From Streptomyces sp. NBC_01707 (GTDB lineage: Bacteria; Actinomycetota; Actinomycetes; Streptomycetales; Streptomycetaceae): DNA of 64,000 bases. This document shows positions 37,788 through 46,255 of the stretch, piece after piece. Below the pieces are notes generated by a model. The model had not been told where the DNA came from and ran no database searches. It saw nothing but the letters and a program-made list of their open reading frames with translations. The stretch spans positions 5,270,001 to 5,334,000 of the forward strand of contig NZ_CP109190.1 in the NCBI RefSeq assembly GCF_041438805.1. Reading direction: 5' to 3'. Every line of letters begins with the position of its first letter. Position 1 is the first letter of the stretch. The position numbers and the translations under genes are program-made.

Positions 37788-38279
37788 TCAGCGGATGTTG
37801 GGGAGCACCGGCCGCAGCGTGTTCCAGCGCGCGATCTCACAGCCGTTGGTCCGGTTGAAGGACGCGTCGACGTGCTGCCCCTGCCAGGTTCCGGTGACCC
37901 GGGCCGTGGCCGAGCCGCCGAACTGCTGGGTGCACATGGCGTCCGCGGGCACCGGACGGAAGGGGTCCGTGCCGCCATTCCCGTCCGTGGGCTGCGCGAG
38001 CTCCGCCAGCCGGTCGCAGGCCTGCTGCGCCACCGGATGGGTACCGCCGGCCGGGAGGCACCGCAGTTCGTACACGCCGTCGGCCTCCCGGTCGCCGGAG
38101 TCCGAGACCATCACCCTCAGCTGGGTCCTCTCGGTGCCGTCGTCGCCCTGGAGCGCCGACGGCAGCGGCAGCGGAAGGGGCAGCAGCGGCAGGGGGCCGG
38201 TTGCGGCGGTCGCGGCCGGTGCGACGGCCGACAGCACGGCGAGGGACGCGACAGCGGTGAGGGCGAGGCGGCGCAGCAT
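37788..38279 (-). CDS. Secreted subtilisin-inhibitor-like (SSI) protein
   Basis: 163 residues from ATG 38279, with AGGAG upstream. A signal peptide (MLRRLALTAVASLAVLSAV...ATA) and a Pro/Leu-rich segment precede the SSI domain. Its four Cys occur in YELRCLPAGGTHP, QQACDRLAEL, DAMCTQQFGG and TNGCEIARW, matching the two SSI disulfides. SSI proteins inhibit extracellular serine proteases by presenting a reactive loop. By alignment with SSI (CPMVY), P1 is Gln in CTQQF instead of the usual Met or Lys, so the target protease may differ. Confidence 0.9.
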   Translation of the reverse strand: MLRRLALTAVASLAVLSAVAPAATAATGPLPLLPLPLPLPSALQGDDGTERTQLRVMVSDSGDREADGVYELRCLPAGGTHPVAQQACDRLAELAQPTDGNGGTDPFRPVPADAMCTQQFGGSATARVTGTWQGQHVDASFNRTNGCEIARWNTLRPVLPNIR

Positions 38280-38478
38280 GCGGAGCTCCTGTCGGACGCG
38301 GAAGAACGGCGGAGGCGGTACCCCCGTCTTCACTAACGCTCCGCATGCCGCGGCGTTGCGCAACCCGGGCGCTTTGCTCTCGTGGCCGACTGCCTAGTAC
38401 CGTAGGCGGCGATTGGAGAGACAGCGCTCAGCTGTGTCATCATCTGCACGCACCACTCGCGCTCGCGCGAGGTGTGCT

Positions 38479-38569
38479 GGAGGCGTCGCCTAGTCCGGTC
38501 TATGGCGCCGCACTGCTAATGCGGTTTGGGTCTTAAAGCCCATCGAGGGTTCAAATCCCTCCGCCTCCG
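38479..38569 (+). tRNA. tRNA-Ser(GCU), second isogene
   Basis: 91 nt. Acceptor GGAGGCG pairs with CGCCTCC and discriminator G follows. Anticodon GCT is at 38515-38517 in GCACTGCTAATGC. The variable arm is long and the T loop is GGTTCAAATCC. The sequence differs markedly from the GCU tRNA at 2474-2560. Confidence 0.92.
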
Positions 38570-38577
38570 CTTGATCG

Positions 38578-38609
38578 CTGAAGCCCCGAGCCACTGGCCG
38601 GGGCTTCAG
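38578..38609 (+). terminator. Hairpin after tRNA-Ser
   Basis: An 11-bp perfect stem (CTGAAGCCCCG with CGGGGCTTCAG) around a 10-base loop, eight bases past the tRNA end. Confidence 0.75.
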
Positions 38610-38787
38610 TCGTATCCGGACGGCGTGGAAGGTGCTCGCGGCAGCGCGAGGCGAGCTGACCGAATGCGGCGCCACAGGGCGTTTTCGCAGGTCAGAGGTG
38701 GTGTGGCTAATGGATTTCGCGTGACGGCGCAGGTCATGTAATGTTGTTCCCGCAACGCCGACCAGGCAGAAAAGCCCGGAACGCCAA

Positions 38788-38860
38788 GCACTCGTAGCTT
38801 AACGGATAGAGCATCTGACTACGGATCAGAAGGTTGCAGGTTCGAATCCTGCCGAGTGCA
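38788..38860 (+). tRNA. tRNA-Arg(ACG), probable integration site
   Basis: 73 nt. Acceptor GCACTCG pairs with CGAGTGC, discriminator A. The anticodon arm TCTGACTACGGATCAGA has ACG at 38821-38823, and the T arm is GCAGGTTCGAATCCTGC. An integrase remnant faces it 68 bases downstream, as expected for a tRNA-targeting integrative element. I found no second copy of the tRNA 3' end by eye. Confidence 0.95.
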
Positions 38861-38865
38861 CACAG

Positions 38866-38904
38866 GTCAAAGGCCCCACCGGTTCAACCGGTGGGGCCTT
38901 TGAC
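38866..38904. terminator. Long hairpin terminator after tRNA-Arg
   Basis: A perfect 19-bp stem (38866-38884 with 38886-38904; core AAGGCCCCACCGGTT) around a single central base. It lies between tRNA-Arg and the converging integrase remnant and can stop transcription from both sides. Confidence 0.85.
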
Positions 38905-38928
38905 ATCAACGTCCCCGGATTGCGCCGA

Positions 38929-39697
38929 TCAGGCTGCGCTCTCACTCTCCGGATCATCTTCGGATTCGTCGAGGCCCAACACGTCGTCCATTTCGATCGG
39001 ACGCAGTTCGCAGGGTCGCTCCCATCACATGCGCGTACGTGTCCAGCGTCATCGTGATCGTGCTGTGGCCCAGCGTCTCCATGATGGTCCGGGCGTCGAC
39101 GCCTTGGGCGAGCAGGAGAGAGGCGCAGGTGTGCCGTATGTCGTGCACCCGCACCCGCCGCACCCGAGCCTCAAGGCACAAGATCGTGAGCATCCGGTTC
39201 AGGCCCCTTGGGTCCGTGACCCCGCCGGACTTCGTGCTGAATACGAGTTCGGCCGGCTGCCCCGGGGTCGGCTTCCACTTCACCCCCGCGACCTTGCGCT
39301 CTCGTTCCTGCTGCTCGCGGTGAGCAGAGAGAGCCCGCACACAGCGTTGAGGCAGCGAGATCGTTCGGACGGAACGCTTCGTCTTGGGAGTGCCGAAGAT
39401 GAGTTCCCGCCGGATGCGCTGTACGTTCCGCCGAACCCGGAGTGTCCCCGCGTTGAGGTCGACGTCCGACCACGTCAGGGCAAGAGCTTCCCCCCGTCGC
39501 AAGCCTGTGGATACGAGCAACAGCCACAACGCGTGGAGGCGGTGGGGCTGGGCGACCTTGAGCAACGTTCGGGCCTCTGCCGCGTCCAAGGGACGAACTT
39601 CCTGACTGTCGACCGTCGGTGTCTCCACGATCCGAGCGACGTTCCGCGAGATCAGCTCCTCTCGCATCGCCTGTTGTAGTGCGGACCTCAGCACCAC
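38929..39697 (-). pseudogene. Tyrosine site-specific integrase, truncated and frameshifted
   Basis: About 250 residues of an integrase whose catalytic domain is nearly complete: STGLRRGE (Arg), HDIRHTCASLLL (HxxR), LGHSTITMTLDTYAHV (His and nucleophile Tyr). The N-terminal arm-binding domain is missing; homology starts at about VLRSALQQAMREEL near 39697. One extra base in the T run at 38991-38993 shifts the C-terminus. Without it the frame would read MDDVLGLDESEDDPESESAA to the stop at 38929. It is the fossil of an AICE-type element integrated at tRNA-Arg. Confidence 0.85.
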
Positions 39698-39994
39698 GTG
39701 GATGACTTCCCCCAGGAACTAGTCGCCGGGACGCTCCTCATGGAACCGCGCGACGTGGCAGCACCGGGCGGCGTCCTCGCATCCGTTGGGCTCATCCGGA
39801 CCAAGTACAGGGATGAGATCGCGGTGCGTATGGCGACACGGCATGAGGCCGAACTGCTGGCGCTGCCTGCGGCGACGCCGGTAGCGGAGCACACGCGAAC
39901 GGGCTACGACGCAGACGGAAAGCCTCTGCGCTGCATGGTCACCATCCTCCCCGGAGACAGGCACAAGATCCTCTATGAAGTCGACACTGACTGA
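39698..39994 (+). pseudogene. GntR-family regulator, C-terminal UTRA fragment
   Basis: About 98 residues of a UTRA effector-binding domain: EPRDVAAPGGVLASVGLI, YRDEIAVRMATRHEAELLAL and GKPLRCMVTILPGDRHKILY. The DNA-binding winged-helix half is absent, and the first codons abut the truncated integrase on the opposite strand. In AICEs a GntR repressor (KorSA-like) controls transfer genes, so a deletion between int and this gene explains both truncations. Its stop overlaps the GNAT start by 20 bases, which preserves the original gene pair. Confidence 0.78.
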
Positions 39995-40802
39995 GTACCT
40001 CCGCCCGGCGCGGGCGGAGGACGTGCCTGCCCTCATGGCTCTCCGGACAGAAGCCGAGGTATGGCTCAGATCAAAGGGCACTGACCAATGGAGCGATCCC
40101 GAGACCGGGGCCAAAGCGATCGCCAAGTGGCGAGCATCGATCGATGAGGAGCGTGCCTGGGTCGTCGTCGACTCCGGCAAGGTCCTGGGCACCGTGAGTA
40201 GAGGCCCCGTGGATCGGGACTTCTGGACAGATGAGGACCATCCCGAAACTGCCTTCCACCTCTACAAGCTCATAGTCGCTCGCCAAGCCGCCGGACGGCA
40301 CCTTGGGGCGCGACTCGTGGACTGGGCATCAAGACTGGCCGCCATGGAAGGTCGCGATTGGGTGCGCATAGACACCTGGCGGACGAACGAGGGCCTTCAC
40401 TCCTACTACGAACGGCTCGGGTTCAGGCACGTGAGGACTGAGAGCCCGTCACATCGTCTCTCAGGGTGGCTCGCTCAACGGCCGACTACCGCGCTCAGCC
40501 TCCCGAAGCTTCCACTGACCGTGGGCCCGCCTCGCGAGGACAGGTCGACGCCGATCCCGTCACGGCGTATCCCGATGACTGATTGGGAGCGGAGCTCCAG
40601 AACTTTGGGGCTGGAGCTTCCAGGACGGCTCAGCACGCGCCCTCTCGGAACAGATGGAGAGGCGCGGCAGTTTGCCAGGCCCTCTCCGTCGTTGTCAGCC
40701 GCTGCGTACTACGGCGGTACGGGGGTCAGTCGGCGAACGGATCGAGCCCGCGTACGTCTTTGGCCTGCACCACGTCGGAAGGGTCGGGCCGTTGTACCTT
40801 GA
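39975..40802 (+). CDS. GNAT-family N-acetyltransferase with an unusual C-terminal tail
   Basis: 275 residues. The GNAT domain (about 8-165) shows LRPARAEDVPALMALRTEA, the acetyl-CoA loop in LIVARQAAGRHLGARLVDWA and NEGLHSYYERLGFRHVR. It follows and overlaps the GntR fragment. After about residue 185 the sequence becomes low in structure and Arg/Ser-rich, and the last 77 bases overlap the converging lipoprotein-like gene. The tail may be read-through created by loss of the original stop. The substrate is unknown. Confidence 0.78.
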   Translation: MKSTLTEYLRPARAEDVPALMALRTEAEVWLRSKGTDQWSDPETGAKAIAKWRASIDEERAWVVVDSGKVLGTVSRGPVDRDFWTDEDHPETAFHLYKLIVARQAAGRHLGARLVDWASRLAAMEGRDWVRIDTWRTNEGLHSYYERLGFRHVRTESPSHRLSGWLAQRPTTALSLPKLPLTVGPPREDRSTPIPSRRIPMTDWERSSRTLGLELPGRLSTRPLGTDGEARQFARPSPSLSAAAYYGGTGVSRRTDRARVRLWPAPRRKGRAVVP

Positions 40803-41313
40803 CCGGTGCGTCGTAGTCGTCGATGTCGACCAGTACGGGGACGTCCCGGATTTCGAACTCGATGCGGCGGGGTGTCGGTGTTCCTGCCTTCGGCACCTGG
40901 ACGACCACTTCGCCGTTCTCGTGCGTGTGGGTGAGCGTCACGCGCCGTTCCCCTTTCTCCGTGCGGGGGCTGCTGTGTTCGACGCTGGGCACCGAGGCAG
41001 GCACGTCCGCGTACGCCCGGTCCATCCTGCGCAGGGACAGGGCGACGACTGTCTCGGTCAGCTTGGCTGCCGACGATTCCACGTACTTCCCGCGCGCTTT
41101 CGCGGCCGCTTCCTTAGCCGCGGCTACCGCCTCGGGCCCCACGTATCCCGCGAACTCGATGGAGGCGTTCAGCCCTTTCTCGTCGTTCGCCCACCAGGCG
41201 CGGTTGCCGATGATGACGAACTCGGTGGTGGCGCCAAGGTTCTGGTAGCTGCCGGCGCAATTGCCCTGCCGGTCGACGTGTAGGTCGATGCGGGTGTTCA
41301 CCTTGTCCGTCAT
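40726..41313 (-). CDS. LppX-like protein lacking a signal peptide (likely N-terminally truncated)
   Basis: 195 residues. The opening KVNTRIDLHVDRQGNCAGSY and TEFVIIGNRAWWANDEKG resemble the middle strands of actinobacterial LppX/LprG-type lipoproteins (INTRIDLHVD..GNCAGS..). Such proteins normally begin with a lipobox signal and an earlier alpha/beta segment; none is present upstream and no clear ribosome site precedes the ATG. The C-terminal 80 residues are charged and unlike lipoproteins. It is probably a rearranged remnant; expression is uncertain. Confidence 0.55.
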   Translation of the reverse strand: MTDKVNTRIDLHVDRQGNCAGSYQNLGATTEFVIIGNRAWWANDEKGLNASIEFAGYVGPEAVAAAKEAAAKARGKYVESSAAKLTETVVALSLRRMDRAYADVPASVPSVEHSSPRTEKGERRVTLTHTHENGEVVVQVPKAGTPTPRRIEFEIRDVPVLVDIDDYDAPVKVQRPDPSDVVQAKDVRGLDPFAD

Positions 41314-41417
41314 TGTGTGCGCAATGGAACTTTCCCTACTCCATCAAGGTTCCTCGTCGCCGGGGCCCTGCGCTCCTGCCTCGCTCGCTCGGGCTGCCGT
41401 TATGGCAATGCGGGCAT

Positions 41418-41440
41418 AATGTCCATATATATGCGACATT
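41418..41440. promoter_or_regulatory. AT-rich inverted repeat in a divergent promoter region
   Basis: AATGTC at 41418-41423 and GACATT at 41435-41440 flank CATATATATGC. This is the most AT-rich patch of the 307-base gap (41314-41620) between the lipoprotein-like and phosphatase genes. It may be a promoter and operator. Nothing else is seen in the gap. Confidence 0.4.
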
Positions 41441-41620
41441 CGGTCCGATGGTCTGTTGCCGGATCCAGTGGGCGTGACCCGAAGGTATTGCCGACCGGCG
41501 CATCGGCAGGAGGCGGCGCAAGCGGAGGAGGCGATGGTGACGGCGGGTGTGGAACCGGTGCAGGTGGCTGTTGTCGTGCACATGCAGGCGGCTGCTATCG
41601 CCAGCGGGAGTGGGTGAAAG

Positions 41621-43750
41621 GTGTCCACGGGCGCCGGTCCCGTCGCGGCCTCTGAGTTCGGGGCTGAGGAGCTTGATGCAGCGCTGGAGCGTGTCGTGCA
41701 GGACACAGGAGCTTCGGTGGCGCTGGTGTATCTGCTGTTGCCTAGCGAGCGGGTGCTGCACCTGGCGGTGGTGTCCGGGGCGCCGGTGCGGCTCACCGCT
41801 CCGTGGGCGCAGGTCCCGTTGGATTCCCCGGAGGCGATGGCCCAGGCCGTGCGGGAGCGGCGTTTGGTGTGGCTGGGCAGTCAGGAGGAGGTGGCGCTGC
41901 GCAATCCACGGACCGGGCTACTGCTGCCCTATGACTTCATGGTGGCTGCCGCCCCGATGGCGCACGGCACGATGGTGTGGGGTGCGCTCGTGCTGGTGTG
42001 GCCTACCCGGGACCCGCCCGAGCTGGGCCGGGTCGAACGCGATGCGATGGACGCCTTCTGCTCCCGCGCAGGGCTGTTTCTGCAGCAGGCCGCCGACCGT
42101 GGCCTCCCGATCCTGCCGGGCGCCCAGCCGCGGGCACTGTCCCGGCGGTCTCCCCGCATCCCCGGCCGGGCCGAGGCGCTGGCTGCGGTCGAGTTCGCCG
42201 AGGGGTTGCCCATGGGCTGCTGGGCGCTGGACCCGGACGGCCGGATCACCTTCGTCAACGCTGCCGCGGCCAAGATGGTCGGGGTCGAGGCCGCTGCCTT
42301 GCTGGGCGCCCGGCCCGAAAAAGTACTGCCCTGGCTCTCCGACACCCGTTTCGGGGACGCCTACCGGGCAGCCATCGTCACCCGGCGGCCCATCTCCTTC
42401 ACCGTGCCGCGTCCGCCCGACCAGTGGTTGTTCTTCCGCCTGTACCCGCACGCCTACGGCATCAGCGTCCAGACCTCCCCCGCCACGACCGGGCGGGCAC
42501 CGACCGAGGCACCTTGGGAGCAGTCGGCACCCCCCTCGGAGTCGGACCGGGTCATAGGCGTCTACCCCCTGACGCAGCTGGCGACCACCCTCACCGAGGC
42601 AGCCGGGGTCCATGAGGTGGTCGCGCAGGTAACCGGCCAGCTGATGCCCGCCATCGGCGCCCAGGCGCTTGCCCTGATGGCCGTGGACGAAGGCCGGCTG
42701 CGCATCATCGGCCACCGCGGCTACACAGCCGACCTCATAAACCGCCTCGACGCGATACCGCTGGCCTCCCGCTCCCCGGCAGCACATGTCGTGGCTGCCG
42801 GTGCCCCCAGTTTCTTCGCCACCTTCGCCGACCTCGAACGCGTCTACCCCGCCGCCCCTCATGACGGCAAGGCCGCCTGGGCCTTCCTCCCGCTGATCGT
42901 CTCCGGCCGCACCTTCGGTTCCCTCGTCCTCTCCTACGATCAGCCCCACCCCTTCCCCCCGGCAGAACGCGCCGTCCTGACCTCACTGGCCGGGCTGATC
43001 ACCCAGGCCCTGGACCGGGCCAGCCTCTACGACGCGAAACACCAGCTCGCCCACGGTCTGCAAAACGCCCTGCTGCCGCATGTCCTGCCCACCATCCCAG
43101 GCTTTCAGGTGGTCGCGCGATACCTCCCCACCACCCGCGGCATCGATGTCGGCGGCGACTTCTACGACCTCATCCGCTGCGATGCCACCGGCGCTGCCGC
43201 GGCCATCGGCGACGTCGAAGGTCACAATGTGAACGCCGCAGCCCTCATGGGCCAGGTCCGCACCGCCGTGCACGCCCACGCCACAACAGGCGCACCGCCC
43301 GGCGACGTCCTCGCACGGACCAACCGCCTCATGGCCGACATCGGCGCCAGTCTGTTCGCCAGCTGCCTGTACGCCCACCTCGACCTGACACACCACCGCG
43401 CCCATCTGGCCACCGCCGGCCACCCCCCACCACTGCTGCGCCACCCCGACGGCCGCACCGAAGTTCTCGACCTGCCCCCCGGCCTACTGCTCGGCATCGA
43501 CCCGGCCGCCCACTACACGACCACCGAGATCCCCCTGCCGCCCGGAGCCGTACTCGCCCTCTACACCGACGGACTCGTGGAAACCCCCGGCACCGACATC
43601 GACGACACCATCGCCGACCTCGCCAACCAGCTCACACACGCCCAAGACCAGACCATGGAAGCCCTCGCCGACACCCTCATCCACCACGCCACCCACACCA
43701 CACTTCGCAACGACGACATCGCCCTCCTCCTCATCCAGGCAACGAACTGA
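41621..43750 (+). CDS. GAF-PAS-GAF-PP2C (SpoIIE-type) phosphatase
   Basis: 709 residues from a GTG. An N-terminal GAF-like domain (about 10-165), a PAS domain (about 190-285, MGCWALDPDGRITFVN), a second GAF (about 310-475) and a PP2C domain (about 490-709). The phosphatase keeps its metal ligands in VGGDFYDLI, GDVEGHNVNAAALM, LYTDGLVE and NDDIALLLI, unlike the protein at 15120. Such proteins sense small molecules or redox state and dephosphorylate anti-anti-sigma factors. No cognate kinase or sigma factor adjoins it. Third-position bias toward C is strong in the second half. Confidence 0.9.
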   Translation: MSTGAGPVAASEFGAEELDAALERVVQDTGASVALVYLLLPSERVLHLAVVSGAPVRLTAPWAQVPLDSPEAMAQAVRERRLVWLGSQEEVALRNPRTGLLLPYDFMVAAAPMAHGTMVWGALVLVWPTRDPPELGRVERDAMDAFCSRAGLFLQQAADRGLPILPGAQPRALSRRSPRIPGRAEALAAVEFAEGLPMGCWALDPDGRITFVNAAAAKMVGVEAAALLGARPEKVLPWLSDTRFGDAYRAAIVTRRPISFTVPRPPDQWLFFRLYPHAYGISVQTSPATTGRAPTEAPWEQSAPPSESDRVIGVYPLTQLATTLTEAAGVHEVVAQVTGQLMPAIGAQALALMAVDEGRLRIIGHRGYTADLINRLDAIPLASRSPAAHVVAAGAPSFFATFADLERVYPAAPHDGKAAWAFLPLIVSGRTFGSLVLSYDQPHPFPPAERAVLTSLAGLITQALDRASLYDAKHQLAHGLQNALLPHVLPTIPGFQVVARYLPTTRGIDVGGDFYDLIRCDATGAAAAIGDVEGHNVNAAALMGQVRTAVHAHATTGAPPGDVLARTNRLMADIGASLFASCLYAHLDLTHHRAHLATAGHPPPLLRHPDGRTEVLDLPPGLLLGIDPAAHYTTTEIPLPPGAVLALYTDGLVETPGTDIDDTIADLANQLTHAQDQTMEALADTLIHHATHTTLRNDDIALLLIQATN

Positions 43751-43878
43751 ACCCTCCAAAGAGGTCCTTCGCGAGCGCCCGGAGCCCCGTGGCTGTGGCG
43801 GCCGACCGGGTGGATCCACCCACCTGTTCGCGCCCGGGGACCGAGTCGTCGTCCAAGGCCCGTAGAAGTGCGGCCGGG

Positions 43879-45075
43879 TCAGGCCGACGCGTTGACGGCC
43901 GATCCTGCCCGGGCCCGATCCTGCGCGACGCGGCGCCGCCGAGTCGGCATCCCGAGCGTGGGGTTGGTGACGCCCCAGGCCGCGCCTTTGCAGACCAGCT
44001 CCTTGTAGACGGCGGCGAGCCGTCCGGTCAGGGCCGTCCGGACGGCACGGTCGTCGGCGGTGACGTACTGGATCACGCCTTCCTTGCGGCCCAGTGAGAT
44101 GCACTGGTTGAAGTAGCGGAGCGGCGCGTTCGGGAGCTTCCCGCCGGTCAGGCGTGCCGCGATGGCGTCGGTTGCCTGCCACGCGGTGGGGGTGCCCGAG
44201 GCGCACGACATCCGCAGCGGCTTGTCGCCGGGGCCCATGGCCATGGCCGCGTCGCCGATGGCGTACACGTCCGGGTGCGAGACCGAACGCATGGTCCCGT
44301 CGACCACGATCTGCCCTGTGCCGGTGACCTCCAGAGCGGTGGCCTTCGCGATCGGGTGGACCGCGAAGCCGGTGGTCCACACGGTGACCGCGGCCGGGAC
44401 GGACGTGCCGTCGGCGGTGGTGACGCAGTCGGCCTCCACGCCGGTGACGGCGGTCCGCTCGTGCACGGTGATGCCGAGCTTGTCGAAGACCTTCCGCAGG
44501 TGCCGGCGGCCTTTGGGCGAGAGCCAGTCGCCGAGCCCGCCGCGGGCGGCGAGGGCGACGTCGAGGTCCGGGCGGGCCTCGGCGATCTCGGCCGCGGCCT
44601 CCAGGCCGGTGAGGCCGCCGCCGACGACGACGACGGACTGTCCGGCGTCCAGGCCGGCCAGGCGCTTGCGCAGCCGGAGTGCTCCGGGGCGGCCGCTGAT
44701 CTCGTGGGCGTGCTCGGCGGCGCCGGGGACGTCCTGGGTGTTCCAGCCGCTGCCGAGGGCGTACACGAGGCTGTCGTACTCCAACTCCTCGGCACCGTTC
44801 GCGTCGATGACGGCGACAGTCTTGCTGTCGACGTCGACGCCGGTGACCTTCGCGAGCTTCAGTTCGACGCCGGTGCCCGCGAACATCTCGCTGAAGGGCC
44901 GGGGCTTGAGGTTCTGGCCGACGGCCAGCTGGTGCATCCGGACGCGCTCGACGAAGTCGGGCTCGGCGTTGACGAGAGTGATGGCGACGTCCTCGGGTCG
45001 CAGCCGCTTGGCGAGGCGACCGGCGGCGATGGCTCCGGTGTATCCGGCTCCGAGGACGATGATTCGGTGCTGCAT
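43879..45075 (-). CDS. FAD-dependent NAD(P)H oxidoreductase (NDH-2-like)
   Basis: 398 residues. The N-terminal FAD Rossmann motif is RIIVLGAGYTGAIAAGRLA, the NAD(P) motif VVVVGGGLTGLEAAAEIA (about 160-178), and the second FAD contact VYAIGDAAMAMG (about 290). The domain order is that of type II NADH dehydrogenases and AIF-like quinone or ferredoxin reductases. No membrane helix is obvious. It lies 92 bases downstream of the ECF41-type sigma gene on the same strand. ECF41 sigma factors usually control an adjacent oxidoreductase-type gene, so it is the probable target. Confidence 0.9.
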   Translation of the reverse strand: MQHRIIVLGAGYTGAIAAGRLAKRLRPEDVAITLVNAEPDFVERVRMHQLAVGQNLKPRPFSEMFAGTGVELKLAKVTGVDVDSKTVAVIDANGAEELEYDSLVYALGSGWNTQDVPGAAEHAHEISGRPGALRLRKRLAGLDAGQSVVVVGGGLTGLEAAAEIAEARPDLDVALAARGGLGDWLSPKGRRHLRKVFDKLGITVHERTAVTGVEADCVTTADGTSVPAAVTVWTTGFAVHPIAKATALEVTGTGQIVVDGTMRSVSHPDVYAIGDAAMAMGPGDKPLRMSCASGTPTAWQATDAIAARLTGGKLPNAPLRYFNQCISLGRKEGVIQYVTADDRAVRTALTGRLAAVYKELVCKGAAWGVTNPTLGMPTRRRRVAQDRARAGSAVNASA

Positions 45076-45142
45076 TCCCTGCTCCTGTCTCGCGCGGGTT
45101 CGCCACTTGAACCGGGCAGCCCGCCGTTTCCTGACAAGGGAG

Positions 45143-45164
45143 CGATGTGAAGCACCTCACATCG
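45143..45164. promoter_or_regulatory. Inverted repeat between the sigma and oxidoreductase genes
   Basis: CGATGTGA at 45143-45150 and TCACATCG at 45157-45164 form a perfect 8+8 repeat with a 6-base spacer, in the gap before the oxidoreductase gene. It may be an operator. Read on the minus strand, a TGTCAGG element follows at about 45132, loosely like the ECF41 -35 TGTCACA. Confidence 0.5.
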
Positions 45165-45167
45165 AGG

Positions 45168-46112
45168 TCAGAAGGCGTTGAGCAAGGGTTCCCCGTGGTC
45201 CCCGGCCGCCCACCGCCGGGTCGCGCGTTCGAGCTTGTCCGGGTTGACCTGGTTGCGGAACGCGGCAATCCCCTCGGCGGTGATCTCCAGGCACATGACG
45301 CCGACGACCCGGCCGTCGAAGACAGCCACGAGGGCGGGGGCGCCGTTCGCGGTCGTGGCGTAGATCCCGGGGGAGCCGCCGACGATGGCGCGCTTGGCCT
45401 TGCCGGGCTTGAACAGGCCCCGCACGAATTTCGCGACCGCGAGGGCGCCTTCGAACGCCTTGGCGCGGGCCGGGACCTTCCCGCCGCCGTCGCCGATCGA
45501 GATGGCGTCTTCGGTGAGCAGCCGCACGAGCGGCTCGGTCCGGCCGCTGGTGGCGGCCGCGAGGAACTCCTCGACGATTCGCCGGGCTGCGGCCTCGTCG
45601 ATCTCGGTGCGGGTCCTGCCGTCCGCGACGTGCTTCTTGGCGCGGTGGAAGATCTGCTGGCTGGCGGCCTCGGTGATGTCGAGGATCTCAGCGATCTGCC
45701 GGTGCGGGTAGTCGAAGGCCTCCCGCAGCACGTACACCACCCGTTCGTTGGGGGAGAGGCGCTCCATGAGAGTGAGGACCGCGTACGAGACGGATTCGCG
45801 CTGCTCGGCGGTGTCGGCCGGGCCGAGCATCGGGTCCCCGGCGAGCAGCGGCTCGGGCAGCCATTGGCCCACATAGGTCTCGCGCCGGGCCCGGGCCGAG
45901 GTGAGCTGGTTGAGGCACAGGTTGGTGAGAACCTTCGTCAGCCAGGCCTCGGGGACCTCGATGCGGTCGATGTCAGCGGCCTGCCAGCGCAGGAACGTGT
46001 CCTGCACGGCGTCCTCGGCATCGCTCGCAGAGCCGAGGAGGCGGTAGGCGATGGCCTCCAGACGGGGCATGCAGGCTTCGAACCGGTCCATGTCGTTCAC
46101 GGTCAGAGCCAT
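45168..46112 (-). CDS. ECF41-type sigma factor with SnoaL-like C-terminal domain (SigJ-like)
   Basis: 314 residues from ATG 46112. Region 2 (LEAIAYRLLGSASDAEDAVQ) and region 4 (LSPNERVVYVLREAFDYPHRQIAEIL) are followed by a C-terminal NTF2/SnoaL-like extension of about 120 residues. The linker motif WLPEP (in GQWLPEPLL), the DGGGK motif (SIGDGGGKVPA) and NPDKL are the hallmarks of ECF41. There the extension replaces an anti-sigma factor and tunes activity. The oxidoreductase gene downstream is the likely target. Confidence 0.92.
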   Translation of the reverse strand: MALTVNDMDRFEACMPRLEAIAYRLLGSASDAEDAVQDTFLRWQAADIDRIEVPEAWLTKVLTNLCLNQLTSARARRETYVGQWLPEPLLAGDPMLGPADTAEQRESVSYAVLTLMERLSPNERVVYVLREAFDYPHRQIAEILDITEAASQQIFHRAKKHVADGRTRTEIDEAAARRIVEEFLAAATSGRTEPLVRLLTEDAISIGDGGGKVPARAKAFEGALAVAKFVRGLFKPGKAKRAIVGGSPGIYATTANGAPALVAVFDGRVVGVMCLEITAEGIAAFRNQVNPDKLERATRRWAAGDHGEPLLNAF

Positions 46113-46255
46113 GGCCCGGATCCTAGTACCGTGACGGACCTCGGGCTGCGTCCCTGCGCTGTTCGACCGTACTGGTCGGCGTGGTCGTCGCATCCGTTCG
46201 CGGTCTGTTCGTCAGGATCTCCGCCCCGGCGCGGAGCCTCGTTACGATCGCACGC

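Noticed and set aside
43484..45874. A 796-codon minus-strand frame across the phosphatase end, oxidoreductase and sigma genes
   Set aside because: It is Arg/Pro-rich without domains and conflicts with three well-supported genes.
38861..46200. Distal attachment site (second copy of the tRNA-Arg 3' end) bounding the element remnant
   Set aside because: Reading by eye through the island I saw no match to GCAGGTTCGAATCCTGC. The right boundary stays undefined.
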